Notes under the pieces: generated by a model | What the model was told of the DNA's origin: nothing | Seen by the model: only the letters and a program-made list of their open reading frames with translations | Database searches by the model: none | Program-made: the position numbers and the translations under genes | Assembly (NCBI RefSeq): GCF_001612615.1 | Contig: NZ_BDAU01000011.1 | Location: forward strand, 124,001 to 188,000 | Length of the DNA: 64,000 nt | Direction of reading: 5' to 3' | From: Nocardia amikacinitolerans NBRC 108937 | GTDB taxonomy: Bacteria > Actinomycetota > Actinomycetes > Mycobacteriales > Mycobacteriaceae | Part shown: positions 16,979 to 25,759 of the stretch, piece after piece | Layout of the letters: the number at the start of each line of letters is the position of its first letter | Position numbering within the stretch: the stretch's first letter is position 1

Positions 16979-17812
16979 TCATCCCGCCTCGATGGCGTCG
17001 GTGACGCGGGCCCGCAACGCCAGCGCGTCGCGCGGTGCCATCACCTTGGCGTCGTTGTCGAAGTAGACGTACACGTCGCCGCCGCGCGCCCAGGTCCGGA
17101 TCTTCTCGGCCCACATGTCCAACCCGTCGTCGGTGTAGCCGCTGACGTGGAGCTCGTCGTGCCCGTGCAACCGGACGTACACGAAATCCGCGGTGACGTC
17201 CTCGAGCAGCGGATACTTGCCCGCCGCGTCCGCGACCACCAGCGCGATCCCGTGCTCGCGCAACAACTCCGGGAACTCCGGAGTCACGAAGCTGGGATGG
17301 CGGACCTCCAGCGCGTGGCGCAGCGGCCGGTCCGCGTCGGTGGTGGTGTGGGCGGGGTCGACGCGGTGATCGTGTCTGCTCGCGATCTCGGCGGCTTGGG
17401 CGGTGCCGCGCGGCAGGTGGGCGAAGAAGCCGGTGAGCAGATCCGGATCGAACCGCATCGTCGGTGGCAGCTGCCACAGGATCGGCCCGAGCTTGGGGCC
17501 GAGGGCCAAGACGCCGGAGGCGAGGAAATTGGCCAGCAGCGTGTCGCCGTCGCGCAGCCTTTTCATGTGGGTGATGAACCGGCTGCCCTTCACGGCGAAG
17601 ACGAAATCCTCGGGCGTCTGTTCGGCCCAGCGCAGGTAGCTCGACGGTCGCTGCAACGAGTAGAACGATCCGTTGATCTCCACGCTGTTCATGCGCTCGG
17701 ACAGGTAGCCCAGCTCGAGCCGCTGGGTCAGTCCCACCGGGTAGAACACGCCGCGCCAGCCTCGGTACAACCATCCCGAGGTGCCGATCCGGATGTCGCC
17801 CATGAATTCCAT
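16979..17812 (-). CDS. DUF72-family protein
   Basis: 277 residues from the ATG at 17812 (MEFMGDIRIGTSGW); an ATG three codons later is also possible, and the longer frame to 17899 is not family-like. Conserved DUF72 landmarks: IGTSGWLYRGWRGVFYP, EINGSFYSLQ, FVFAVKGSRFITHMKRL, EVRHPSF, and DFVYVRLHG followed by VYVYFDNDA. The fold is a TIM barrel related to UVE/AP-endonuclease-type enzymes. The biochemical role is unknown. A small gene transcribed the opposite way starts 133 bases away. Confidence 0.92.
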   Translation of the reverse strand: MEFMGDIRIGTSGWLYRGWRGVFYPVGLTQRLELGYLSERMNSVEINGSFYSLQRPSSYLRWAEQTPEDFVFAVKGSRFITHMKRLRDGDTLLANFLASGVLALGPKLGPILWQLPPTMRFDPDLLTGFFAHLPRGTAQAAEIASRHDHRVDPAHTTTDADRPLRHALEVRHPSFVTPEFPELLREHGIALVVADAAGKYPLLEDVTADFVYVRLHGHDELHVSGYTDDGLDMWAEKIRTWARGGDVYVYFDNDAKVMAPRDALALRARVTDAIEAG

Positions 17813-17944
17813 GGTGGCAGGCGGGGGTGGGTGAAAGCCGTAAAACGGGGCGCGGCAGGATCTCCGAGGGTTCGACGGCCCGTCGTTCGGGTACGTCATG
17901 GTCGGATCATTCGCTTTTCAACTGAGTTCAATCGGAGGAATCAC

Positions 17945-18106
17945 ATGTCGAAGGTCGATGCCGTGCGGCTGTCGAGCGTGCTGGGCATCGATGTGGCGCA
18001 GGCGATGCTGCGGCTGCGCAACGAGCGGTATCCCGGCGAGAACGAGCACGACACGTGCCTGCGTCTGATCGCCGAGGACGCGCAGCGCAGGCGGCACGGC
18101 GCCTGA
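17945..18106 (+). CDS. Small hypothetical protein (53 aa)
   Basis: ATG 17945 has GGAGG at ideal spacing (cggaggaatcacatg), which makes this a credible small gene. The protein is helical and charged: MSKVDAVRLSSVLGIDVAQ, then a basic tail QRRRHGA. No signal or membrane segment is present and no family is recognised. A bidirectional terminator follows its stop. Confidence 0.65.
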   Translation: MSKVDAVRLSSVLGIDVAQAMLRLRNERYPGENEHDTCLRLIAEDAQRRRHGA

Positions 18107-18116
18107 GGCGCGTCGT

Positions 18117-18142
18117 CCGAGCCGAATGCAGGGTCGGCTCGG
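18117..18142. terminator. Bidirectional terminator hairpin
   Basis: CCGAGCCGA / TCGGCTCGG, a perfect 9-bp stem with an 8-base loop, lies between the convergent stops at 18106 and 18149. Confidence 0.8.
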
Positions 18143-18148
18143 GCCTTC

Positions 18149-18520
18149 TCATCTTCCGCACCCCGGGCCGCAGTCGCCGCCGACTGCGAGCACACCGTGC
18201 CCGCACGGCTTCGCCGAGAACTCGGCCAACGCCGCGCTCAACGCGCCGAGGTCATCGATGGCGAGGTTCCGAGCGTCGATCGCACGGGCGATCTCGCCTT
18301 CCAGCTCGATCACCCGCACCAGGACGCGCAGCACCTCCGCATCGCGCGGCGTCCGCGTCTGCGCGTCGCGAACCAATTCCTCGGCGATCGCCCCGGCCCG
18401 GTGCAGATCGCGTACCGCGCCCGCGGGGTCGCGGCGGCGGACCGACAGCCGCGCCTGAGTGCGCAGTGCCTCGATGTCACCGAGGCGGGCGCCGAAATGG
18501 GCGGCTTCGGGTGACGTCAC
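18149..18520 (-). CDS. Hypothetical helical protein with Cys-rich C-terminus (123 aa)
   Basis: A GTG at 18520 is preceded by GGTGAGGACATC, a plausible ribosome site; the frame remains open to 19147, but that part is the shadow of the DinB gene. The protein is almost entirely helical, with heptad-like Glu/Arg/Leu patterns (about 10-95). It ends PCGHGVLAVGGDCGPGCGR, with three cysteines and a His that could bind a metal. No family is recognised. Confidence 0.6.
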   Translation of the reverse strand: MTSPEAAHFGARLGDIEALRTQARLSVRRRDPAGAVRDLHRAGAIAEELVRDAQTRTPRDAEVLRVLVRVIELEGEIARAIDARNLAIDDLGALSAALAEFSAKPCGHGVLAVGGDCGPGCGR

Positions 18521-18685
18521 GATGTCCTCACCGGGTGCGTGGTGGCGACGAGTGGTTCCTGTCGGGTGCCTGTGTGCGAGGCATATCGCCGATGTACCCA
18601 GCGCCGTGACACTCTCGCGTGGATCGCCCGGCAGTGGGTAGGTCCCGAGCACGGAGCACATCGACGACGCGAGGAGGCGATGGCG

Positions 18686-19195
18686 ATGACGAGCGCGCAG
18701 CTGCTCACCGACGGGTACGAGCGGGTCAGGGAGGCGGTGTACGAGGCCGTCGACGGCCTGGACGAGGACGCGCTGACCTTCCGGATCGATCCGGGCGCCA
18801 ACACCATCGCCTGGCTGATCTGGCATCTGACCCGGGTGCAGGACGATCACATCGCCGACGTCGCGGGCACCGAGCAGGTCTGGACCGCCCAGGATTGGTA
18901 CGGCCGTTTCGGCCTGCCGCTGGACGAACGAGCGACCGGCTACGGCGACGGCCCCGACGAGGTCGCGCTGGTGCGCGCGTCCGCCGAATCGCTGTCGGGC
19001 TACTACGACGCCGTCCACGAGCGGACGCTGGACTTCGTGCGCGAGCTGACCGACGCGGATCTGGCGGAGGTGGTCGACACCCGCTGGGATCCGCCGGTCA
19101 CCCTCGCCGTGCGGCTGGTGAGCGTGATCGCCGACGATCTCCAGCACGCGGGCCAGGCGGCGTATGTGCGCGGGGTGTTCGACCGCACGAGGTGA
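18686..19195 (+). CDS. DinB/DUF664-family protein
   Basis: 169 residues from the ATG at 18686, which sits seven bases after GGAGG; the ATG at 18680 is too close to it. It is a four-helix bundle of the DinB/YfiT superfamily. Putative metal ligands are the histidines in WLIWHLTRVQDDH (two) and DDLQHAGQAAY (one), the triad typical of this superfamily. In actinobacteria these are often mycothiol-dependent transferases or isomerases. The actual substrate is unknown. Confidence 0.85.
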   Translation: MTSAQLLTDGYERVREAVYEAVDGLDEDALTFRIDPGANTIAWLIWHLTRVQDDHIADVAGTEQVWTAQDWYGRFGLPLDERATGYGDGPDEVALVRASAESLSGYYDAVHERTLDFVRELTDADLAEVVDTRWDPPVTLAVRLVSVIADDLQHAGQAAYVRGVFDRTR

Positions 19196-19201
19196 ACGGC
19201 G

Positions 19202-20821
19202 TCAGGGCCGGGTGAAGACGCCGAGACCGTTGGCGTCGAAGTATTCGAGGGTCAGCGTGTTTCCGGCGAAGGTGGCGCGGGAAACCGACCCCGCGGCGGC
19301 GTTCTCGCCGGTCGGGGTGAACACGAAGGTGTCGCCGTCCCAGTGGCGCAGCGGGAAGCGCATGTTCTGCGGGCCGAGGGTGAGGACGAGATCGTCGCCC
19401 TCGACGGCGACGGTGGCCGGACCGTAGTAGTCGTTGTCGTAGCGGCCGGCGTAGGACGGCAGCGGTTGCGCGGGGGTGGGTCGCGCGGGTGGCGTGGCGC
19501 CCGCCAGGCTGCCGCTCGGCGCGCTGAACGGTGCGAACGCCTCCCGGTAGAGCGTGCGCCAGTCCTCGCGGACGGTGCCGAACTGGACGAGGTCGGCGAA
19601 CTCGGCGTTGAGCGTCTCGGGCAGCCCGATCGGCGCGGCGTTGGTGAGCGTCACGATGCCGACGTTCACCGAGGGGATCATGGTGAACGCGGTGGCGGCG
19701 CCGAGGTCGAAGGCTCCCGAATGCCCGAGGACCACCCTTCCCGCCGGGGAGATGCCGATGTTGAAGCCGTAGCCGTAGAACCCGGCGCGCGCGTCGAGGG
19801 TCGTCGGCGGAGACGACACCGCTTGCGGCGACAGCGCGGGTTGCAGCGCGTCGGACGCGAGGAACGGCCGACCCTCGAACGCGCCGTCGGCCAGCACCAT
19901 CGTCATCCATTTGGTGAGATCGTCCACCGACGAACTGACCCCGCCCGCGGGGGACTGGGCGTCGGGGTCGCGCGGCGGGTCCGCGACCCGATAGGTGCCG
20001 TCGACGAGCACGTGACCGTCGGCGCGGTCGGTGCGCGCGCGGAAGTCGCTGTACCGCGAGCTCGTCGAGGTCATGCCGAGCGGCTGGTAGATCTCCTTGT
20101 CCGACAACGTCTCCCAGTCGGTGCCCGCCGCGGTGGCGACCGCGACGGCGGCGGCGGTGAGTCCGAAATTGGTGTAGGCGTAGGAATCGCGGAAGGCGCC
20201 GAGCGGCAGCTCGCGCAACCGCTCCAGCACTTGGTCGCGGTCGTAGCCGAGGTCCTCGAGCAGATCACCGGCGTGATCGGGGAGCCCGGACCGATGCGCG
20301 AACAGATCACCGACGGTGACCTTGTCGGTGACGTACGGGTCGTTCAACGCGAACGAGGGCAACAGCGTGCGCACCGGCGTATCCCACTGCACCGCGCCCG
20401 TGGCGACCTGCCGTGCGACGACCGTCGCCGCGAGCGATTTCGACACCGACGCCAGTTGGAACACCGTCTCCGGACCGACCTTGGCGTCCGAACCCACCGC
20501 GCGCACGCCGAAACCCTTGCGGTACACCACTTTTCCGTCGTGCACGACGGCGACGGCGAGGCCGGGGACGCGCGAGGTCGCCAGCAGGCTCTGGGCGAGC
20601 TCGTCGAGCCGATCCACCGCCTGGCCGACCTGTCCGTCGGGGATCGTCACTCCGGCGACCTGGTTCGGCGACTCGACAGAGGTACTGGTGGGGGGAGACT
20701 GCGGAGCCGGCGCGTCGACGCAGCCACCGACGAGCAGTCCCGCGGCCAACAGCGCCGCGAGACCCGGAATTCTCCGCCGATCTCCGCGCACGGCCACTCC
20801 CGGGGCTCGTTGTCGACACAA
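19202..20821 (-). CDS. Beta-lactamase-fold serine hydrolase, lipoprotein
   Basis: Up to 539 residues from a TTG at 20821, with GAGGAGG just upstream; GTG codons 8 and 10 residues in are alternatives. The signal ends in a lipobox (LLVGGC), so it is probably anchored outside the cell. The class C/penicillin-binding-protein-like catalytic set is present: SVSK (SxxK nucleophile), YTN (YxN), and GHSG in the KTG position. A C-terminal lipocalin-like part (YAGRYDNDYYGPATV onwards) resembles DUF3471. Such enzymes are esterases or D-aminopeptidases more often than true beta-lactamases. Confidence 0.9.
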   Translation of the reverse strand: MCRQRAPGVAVRGDRRRIPGLAALLAAGLLVGGCVDAPAPQSPPTSTSVESPNQVAGVTIPDGQVGQAVDRLDELAQSLLATSRVPGLAVAVVHDGKVVYRKGFGVRAVGSDAKVGPETVFQLASVSKSLAATVVARQVATGAVQWDTPVRTLLPSFALNDPYVTDKVTVGDLFAHRSGLPDHAGDLLEDLGYDRDQVLERLRELPLGAFRDSYAYTNFGLTAAAVAVATAAGTDWETLSDKEIYQPLGMTSTSSRYSDFRARTDRADGHVLVDGTYRVADPPRDPDAQSPAGGVSSSVDDLTKWMTMVLADGAFEGRPFLASDALQPALSPQAVSSPPTTLDARAGFYGYGFNIGISPAGRVVLGHSGAFDLGAATAFTMIPSVNVGIVTLTNAAPIGLPETLNAEFADLVQFGTVREDWRTLYREAFAPFSAPSGSLAGATPPARPTPAQPLPSYAGRYDNDYYGPATVAVEGDDLVLTLGPQNMRFPLRHWDGDTFVFTPTGENAAAGSVSRATFAGNTLTLEYFDANGLGVFTRP

Positions 20822-20972
20822 ACCCTCCTCGAGCGTAGATCAACCGATCTTGCGGCGAAAGGCGTCGCCGACGGCGGCGGTGTTTGCCCCACGGGATTCG
20901 CGGTAGTCCTCACCCCGAACCACTGACCGTCGGCGGACGCCTCCGATCGCCGACCCGCGGAGAGGAGCTTCG

Positions 20973-21671
20973 ATGAGTCAGCTGCCGAAAGGCCGCGGCG
21001 TCACCCGACGGCACACCGTCGCGGTGCGCGGCGCATCCGCCATGGCGATCGCGGCCACGGCATTTCTCGCTCCGGTCACCGGCACCGCGTCCGCCGCCGA
21101 TCCGCCGGTACTGGGCGGCGGATCGGGCATCGTCATCGCCAACCAGGCCGAGTGCACGCTCACCTCGATCGGCCACGACCGCGCCGGGCGTCTGGTCGGC
21201 CTCACCGCGGGGCACTGCGGGGTGGCGGGGGCGACGGTGCTCGCCGAATCCGATCCCAACTACGGCGTGGTCGGCAGGTTCGCCCATACCGACCGTGTCC
21301 TCGATTACGCGGTCATCGAATTCGACCCCGAGCGGGTCACGCCGGTGCGCCAGCTCGGCGACATGGCGATCACCGGCCTCGGCGCTCCGGCGCGGTTCCC
21401 GGCGGTCGTCTGCAAGAAGGGCCGCACCACCGGAACCACCTGCGGCGTCGCCTGGGGCGGTGTGGGTCCGGCCGCCGAGACCTGGACCCAGCTGTGCGTG
21501 CTCGAAGGCGACTCCGGCGCGCCCGTGGTGGTCGGTACGACGCTCGTCGGCATGGTGAACGCCTACCTCGGGGTGGGTTGCTTCGGGCCGGAAGTGGGTA
21601 CCGATATCCATGCCGTGGCCGCCGATCTGGACGCGCGCGGCCTCGTGGGCGCCGGTTTCTGGCCGATCTGA
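20973..21671 (+). CDS. Secreted trypsin-fold (S1 family) serine protease
   Basis: 232 residues, ATG 20973 with GAGGAG upstream. The signal peptide is RRHTVAVRGASAMAIAATAF, cleaved near ASAADPP. The triad is visible: LTAGHC, LDYAVIEFD, and EGDSGAPV (Ala replaces the second Gly of GDSGGP). Cysteine pairs are kept. It is a paralogue of the protease at 5741-6484. It is divergent from the beta-lactamase-fold gene, 151 bases apart. Confidence 0.9.
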   Translation: MSQLPKGRGVTRRHTVAVRGASAMAIAATAFLAPVTGTASAADPPVLGGGSGIVIANQAECTLTSIGHDRAGRLVGLTAGHCGVAGATVLAESDPNYGVVGRFAHTDRVLDYAVIEFDPERVTPVRQLGDMAITGLGAPARFPAVVCKKGRTTGTTCGVAWGGVGPAAETWTQLCVLEGDSGAPVVVGTTLVGMVNAYLGVGCFGPEVGTDIHAVAADLDARGLVGAGFWPI

Positions 21672-22022
21672 TCGGGCGCCTTCCGCGAAAGCTCGGCGAG
21701 TGCTCGTGCCTTGCCGAAGGTCGGCGATTGCCGGGCGTTTCGCGGGAGGCTCGCGCCGGTCGGATCGACGATCCACCAAGTGAATCGCGAATCCTTTCCG
21801 GCCAGCGCACGGTGTCGTGCCGATTTAACCAGGGCCCAATGGATTCCGTGTTTCCTCTACTAGTCAAGTGATGCTCGAATCTCAACTCGAGCCCTCCGGT
21901 TTGGGGTTGGTCACAACGACCAGATCTCCGGGCGAGGGAGTTTGCCGAATTCGCGCCACCGAATCGCTTCCGAGGTTGCCGGTCGATACCGTGGGGGCAC
22001 ATCGGGAGGAAGCGGAATTCAC
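21672..22022. other. Intergenic region, nothing assigned
   Basis: About 350 bases downstream of the protease. No gene or strong hairpin was recognised. The right edge carries GGGAGG before the next small gene. Confidence 0.35.
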
Positions 22023-22382
22023 ATGGGCCCCAACGACGCCGAGAACGACGGTATGCCTGCTCCGGTGCGCGACTTCGGCACGGCGATCCGCATGGGCCTC
22101 GACCTCGCGCTGGCGTTGGTGGAGGCCACCGACACCTCACTGGAGGGCATGCTGCGCACCCTCGAACGCCACACCACCCGGTGGGCGCTGGACGGCGTAC
22201 CCATCGACGAGATTCAGCACGCGGTCCACGACGGCGTCCGATCCGGACTCGCCCAGCTGCGCGACGACGCGGGGCCGGTACTCGACTGCGTGCTCGTCGT
22301 GGATCTGCTCGACGTCATGACCTCCGCGGTGTCGCGCGCGTACGTGGCGGCCGACCGCACCGTGCGGGGCACCGCGCTCTGA
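22023..22382 (+). CDS. Stand-alone RsbRD/PucR-type N-terminal helical domain protein (119 aa)
   Basis: ATG 22023 follows a GGGAGGAAGC stretch. The protein is all-helical. The segment TTRWALDGVPIDEIQHAVHDGVRSG resembles the helical N-terminal domain found ahead of the PucR/CdaR helix-turn-helix, where WA-x-G-x-P-x-D/E-x-x-x-x-H/Y-x-x-G is typical. No DNA-binding part follows, so it is a domain-only version. The assignment is by pattern memory; function is unknown. Confidence 0.6.
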   Translation: MGPNDAENDGMPAPVRDFGTAIRMGLDLALALVEATDTSLEGMLRTLERHTTRWALDGVPIDEIQHAVHDGVRSGLAQLRDDAGPVLDCVLVVDLLDVMTSAVSRAYVAADRTVRGTAL

Positions 22383-22386
22383 GGTC

Positions 22387-22403
22387 ATTACCTCGCGGGT
22401 AAT
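22387..22403. promoter_or_regulatory. Palindromic operator candidate before the XRE regulator
   Basis: ATTACC-tcgcg-GGTAAT, a perfect 6-bp inverted repeat with a 5-base centre, lies 36 bases upstream of the regulator start. It is a good candidate autoregulatory site for the MmyB-type XRE protein. Confidence 0.6.
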
Positions 22404-22438
22404 CGTCTGGCGCCCGCCGGATTCGTAGGATCGGCGGG

Positions 22439-23218
22439 GTGACTACGCGAACAGCGGGCGATCTGCTGCGGCATTGGCGGCTGGAGCGCAGGCTGAGTCA
22501 GCTCGAGCTGGCAGGCCGCGCCGAAACCTCCGCCCGCCACCTCAGTTTCATCGAGACCGGCCGCGCCACCCCGAGCCGCGCGATGCTCGCGCACCTGTGC
22601 GATCACCTCGACATCCCGCTGCGCGAACGCAACCGCCTGCTGCTGGCGGCGGGCTACGCACCCGCCTACGCCGAACCGAGCATCGACACCCCCGAGATGG
22701 ACGCGGTGCGGCAGGCCATGCGCCAGATCCTCGTCGGCCACGAGCCCTACCCGGCGCTGGCCATCGACCGGAACTGGAACATGGTGGAAGCCAACGCCGG
22801 AGTGGCCCTGATGCTCACCGGCATCGACTCGCGGCTGCTCACCGCACCGGTCAACGCGCTGCGGCTGAGCCTGCACCCCGGCGGCCTCGCGCCGCGGATC
22901 GCCAACCTCCCCGAATGGCGCGGGCACCTGTTCGCCCGGCTGTCGCGCCAGATCGAGATCACCGGCGCACCGGAACTGATCGCGCTGCGTTCGGAACTGC
23001 GCGGCTACCCGGGCGGCGAAACCGAGGTCGCGCTACCGGAGCCGGACCAGGCCACCGTCCCGCTGCGGCTGCGCCACGACGGCGAGGAACTGTCGTTCCT
23101 TTCGGTCACCACCGTGTTCGGCACGCCGATGAACGTCACCGTCGCCGAGCTCGCCATCGAATCGTTCTTCCCCGCCGACGCCGAGACACGAAAGTACTTG
23201 AACGCGCTGAGTTCCTGA
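22439..23218 (+). CDS. XRE-family regulator with MmyB-like ligand-binding domain
   Basis: 259 residues from a GTG at 22439. The N-terminal helix-turn-helix (about 5-65) reads LRHWRLERRLSQLELAGRAE, then RHLSFIETGRATPS. The C-terminal part (about 95-255) has the MmyB-like PAS-type fold with AIDRNWNMVEANAG and the late LSFLSVTTVFGTPMNVTVAELAIESFFPAD. Such proteins usually control an adjacent short-chain dehydrogenase, but here no dehydrogenase neighbours it. A palindrome upstream suggests autoregulation. Confidence 0.92.
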   Translation: MTTRTAGDLLRHWRLERRLSQLELAGRAETSARHLSFIETGRATPSRAMLAHLCDHLDIPLRERNRLLLAAGYAPAYAEPSIDTPEMDAVRQAMRQILVGHEPYPALAIDRNWNMVEANAGVALMLTGIDSRLLTAPVNALRLSLHPGGLAPRIANLPEWRGHLFARLSRQIEITGAPELIALRSELRGYPGGETEVALPEPDQATVPLRLRHDGEELSFLSVTTVFGTPMNVTVAELAIESFFPADAETRKYLNALSS

Positions 23219-23219
23219 A

Positions 23220-24065
23220 TCACGCCGCGAGCGCGGCGCGGGCGGCGGCGAGAGTCTGCGCGCGGTATCCGGCGCCGAACAGCGCGACGTGCACCAGCAG
23301 CGGATGCAGCTGATGCAGCGCAACACGCGAGCGCCACCCCGCCGCCAGCGGGCGGGTCCGCTCGTAGGCGGCGATCACCCGATCCAGGTGCGGTGCGCCG
23401 AACAACGCGAGCATCGCCAGATCGGTCTCCCGGTGCCCGCCGTGCGCCGCCGGATCGATGAGCACCACGCCCGCCTCGGTCCAGCGCAGATTGCCCGACC
23501 ACAGATCACCGTGGATGCGGGCGGGCGGCTCTGGCGGACCGGCCAGCTCCTCGACGGACTCCATCACCCGCTCCAGCAGGCGCACCCCGTCCGCGCCGAG
23601 CACGTCCGCGGTGCGCGACACGAACGGCCGCAACCTGCGCTCGGCGTACCAGCGCGCCCACGGCCCCTCGCTCGGGGTGTTGTCCAGCGGGAGTTCGGCG
23701 ATCCAGCCCGGCCACGGCGCACCGAAGACCCCCGGCGAATCCGCGTGCAGCACAGCGAGATCCCGGCCGAAGCGGTCCGCGGCGGCGGGGGAGGGAGCTG
23801 CGTCGGGCAACCACGGCAGCACCAGCATCCCGTCCTCGGCGGCCAGCACCGGCGGGACCAGCGCGGAATTGCCCGCCCCGAGCCAGCGCAGACCCGCCGC
23901 CTCCGCCGCGAACACCCCGTCCCGGTCCGCGGCGGCCTTGACGAAGACGACGCGACCGTCGGCCAGCTCCGCCCGGTGCAGCGTCCAGTCGTGACTGGAC
24001 CCGAGATCGGTCACCGCGTGGACGGCGACACCCAGCGATTCACCCAGCCGATCGGCGATGCTCAC
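23220..24065 (-). CDS. Fructosamine/ketosamine-3-kinase family protein
   Basis: 281 residues from a GTG at 24065. Protein-kinase-like fold: HGDLWSGNLRW is the catalytic (Brenner) loop with Asp and Asn, and IDPAAHGGHRETDLAML replaces the DFG region, as usual for fructosamine-3-kinases. Family members phosphorylate glycated amines to trigger their breakdown (protein deglycation). Its stop converges with the XRE gene one base apart. It follows the LLM oxidoreductase gene by about 29 bases on the same strand. Confidence 0.9.
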   Translation of the reverse strand: MSIADRLGESLGVAVHAVTDLGSSHDWTLHRAELADGRVVFVKAAADRDGVFAAEAAGLRWLGAGNSALVPPVLAAEDGMLVLPWLPDAAPSPAAADRFGRDLAVLHADSPGVFGAPWPGWIAELPLDNTPSEGPWARWYAERRLRPFVSRTADVLGADGVRLLERVMESVEELAGPPEPPARIHGDLWSGNLRWTEAGVVLIDPAAHGGHRETDLAMLALFGAPHLDRVIAAYERTRPLAAGWRSRVALHQLHPLLVHVALFGAGYRAQTLAAARAALAA

Positions 24066-24094
24066 CGCACCACCGTAGGCCGCCTCGCGCGATC

Positions 24095-24970
24095 TCAAGA
24101 CGCGGTGCGCGCGATGACGTGCTCGGCGAACCGGGACAGGTTCGCGATCTTGGTCTCCAGGCTCTCGGTGTCCTGGTCGCGGGTGTACGGATTGCGGAAG
24201 CCGACGATGACATCGGTGACGCCCTTGTCCTCCAGCCGCTTCACGCCGTCGACGGTGAAGCCGTCCAGCGAGATGACGTGCACCTCGAAGTCCTTGCGCG
24301 TCCCGTACTCGGCCCGCAGCTTGTCCAGCTTCGCCAGCAGCCGATCGAGCTCGGCGGGATCGCCGCCCGCGTGCATCCAGCCGTCGCCGCGCTGGGCGGC
24401 GCGCCGCAGCGCCGGACCGCTGTGCCCGCCGATGAGGATCGGGATTGGCTCGGTGGGCACCGGATTGATCTTGATCGGCGGCAGGTCGTAGAACTCGCCG
24501 TGGTACTCGAAATAGCCGCCCGCGGTGAGCCCGCGCACGATGTCGACGCACTCGTCCATGCGCGCGCCGCGCTTCTCGAACGGCACGTCCATGATCTCGA
24601 AATCGTCCGGCCACGGGCTGATCCCGACACCGAGACCGAACCGATTGCCGCTCAACGCCGCCACCGACGCCGCCTGCTTGGCCACAAGCACCGGCGGACG
24701 GATGGGCAGCTTCAGCACGAACGGGGTGAACCGCAGCTTCGTCGTCGCGGCCGCCATCGCCGCCGAGAGCACGAACGCCTCGATGAACGGCTTGTCCTCC
24801 AGGAACTCCCGGCTGCCGTCGGGGGTGTAGGGGTAGGTGGCGTCGGAGTCGCGCGGATAGGCGACGCTGTCGGCCACCGCCATCGACGTGTACCCGGCCG
24901 CCTCGGCGGCCTGCGCCAAAGGCACGTAGTAGGACGGGTCGGTCATCGTCTCCGCGTACGTGAACCGCAT
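24095..24970 (-). CDS. LLM-class (F420-dependent type) oxidoreductase
   Basis: 291 residues from ATG 24970. The luciferase-like TIM barrel is shown by MRFTYAETMTDPSYYVPLAQAAEAAGYTSM, RFTPFVLKLPIRPPVLVAKQAAS, NRFGLGVGISPWPDDF, and PIPILIGGHSGPALRRAAQRGDGW. This branch in actinobacteria normally uses coenzyme F420. The substrate is unknown. It is divergent from a TetR regulator gene, with a palindromic operator in the 147-base gap, so it is probably that regulator's target. Confidence 0.9.
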   Translation of the reverse strand: MRFTYAETMTDPSYYVPLAQAAEAAGYTSMAVADSVAYPRDSDATYPYTPDGSREFLEDKPFIEAFVLSAAMAAATTKLRFTPFVLKLPIRPPVLVAKQAASVAALSGNRFGLGVGISPWPDDFEIMDVPFEKRGARMDECVDIVRGLTAGGYFEYHGEFYDLPPIKINPVPTEPIPILIGGHSGPALRRAAQRGDGWMHAGGDPAELDRLLAKLDKLRAEYGTRKDFEVHVISLDGFTVDGVKRLEDKGVTDVIVGFRNPYTRDQDTESLETKIANLSRFAEHVIARTAS

Positions 24971-25063
24971 GGAATCAGCCTTCCTGCTCGGTCGTCGCCG
25001 GGCAACGGCTCGTCGGTGGACGGTATGCCCACGGCATCGCCATGGCGAACATCTCCCAGCCAA

Positions 25064-25081
25064 TTAATCACTGGTGCTTAA
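25064..25081. promoter_or_regulatory. Operator candidate between LLM oxidoreductase and TetR genes
   Basis: TTAA-n-CAC-nn-GTG-n-TTAA is an 18-bp near-perfect palindrome in the divergent promoter region. It is the most likely binding site of the adjacent TetR-family regulator. Confidence 0.6.
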
Positions 25082-25117
25082 CTTGGTCAAGACTCGGGTT
25101 CAGTACAGTGGGTGCCT

Positions 25118-25759
25118 ATGCAAGCCGACGACTCGCGCGCCGCCCTGCTCGACGCGGGGGAGCGACTCATCGCCGAACGCGGCGTCGACGTCCCGCTGCG
25201 CGACATCGCCGCCGCCGCGGGCCAACGCAACAACTCCGCGGTGCACTACTACTTCGACTCACGCAACGGACTCGTCGAAGCCATCGTCGAGCGCCGCATG
25301 AACCGGCTCGAACAACGCCGCATGGAACTGCTCGCCGCCCACGAAGCCGACGGCACCGGCGCCGACCCGCACGCACTCGTCGGCATGCTCGTCGGACCCA
25401 TGCTCGAACTCGTCGGCCAAGACCGCACCAGCCACTACGGCCGCTTCCTCGAAGTCGTCCGCACCCACCCCGTCATCGCCGACGCCCGCCGCCTCGCCGG
25501 CGCCGACCGCGCCGCCGTCCGCATCATCGCGACCCGCCTCGACGCCGCCATCCCACAGCTGTCGCCACGCCACCGCCGCCGACGCCTCGAAACCATGACC
25601 ACCGTCCTGTTCGCACTCGTCGCCGACTACGAACGCGCACTCCAAGACGGCAGCCGCACCCAGCACCTCGACACCGACACCGCCGAAATCGCCGACATGC
25701 TCGTCGCGATGCTCACCGTGCCCGCGCGCGACCCGGGCCTGAACACGCACCGAGCGTGA
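25118..25759 (+). CDS. TetR/AcrR family transcriptional regulator
   Basis: 213 residues from ATG 25118; a GTG two codons earlier is also possible. The HTH part is RAALLDAGERLIAERGVDVPLRDIAAAAGQRNNSAVHYYFDSRNGLVEA, with the TetR-type recognition helix. The C-terminal domain is helical (about 70-205). It is divergent from the LLM oxidoreductase gene and an operator-like palindrome lies between them, so it probably represses that gene and itself. Confidence 0.92.
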   Translation: MQADDSRAALLDAGERLIAERGVDVPLRDIAAAAGQRNNSAVHYYFDSRNGLVEAIVERRMNRLEQRRMELLAAHEADGTGADPHALVGMLVGPMLELVGQDRTSHYGRFLEVVRTHPVIADARRLAGADRAAVRIIATRLDAAIPQLSPRHRRRRLETMTTVLFALVADYERALQDGSRTQHLDTDTAEIADMLVAMLTVPARDPGLNTHRA

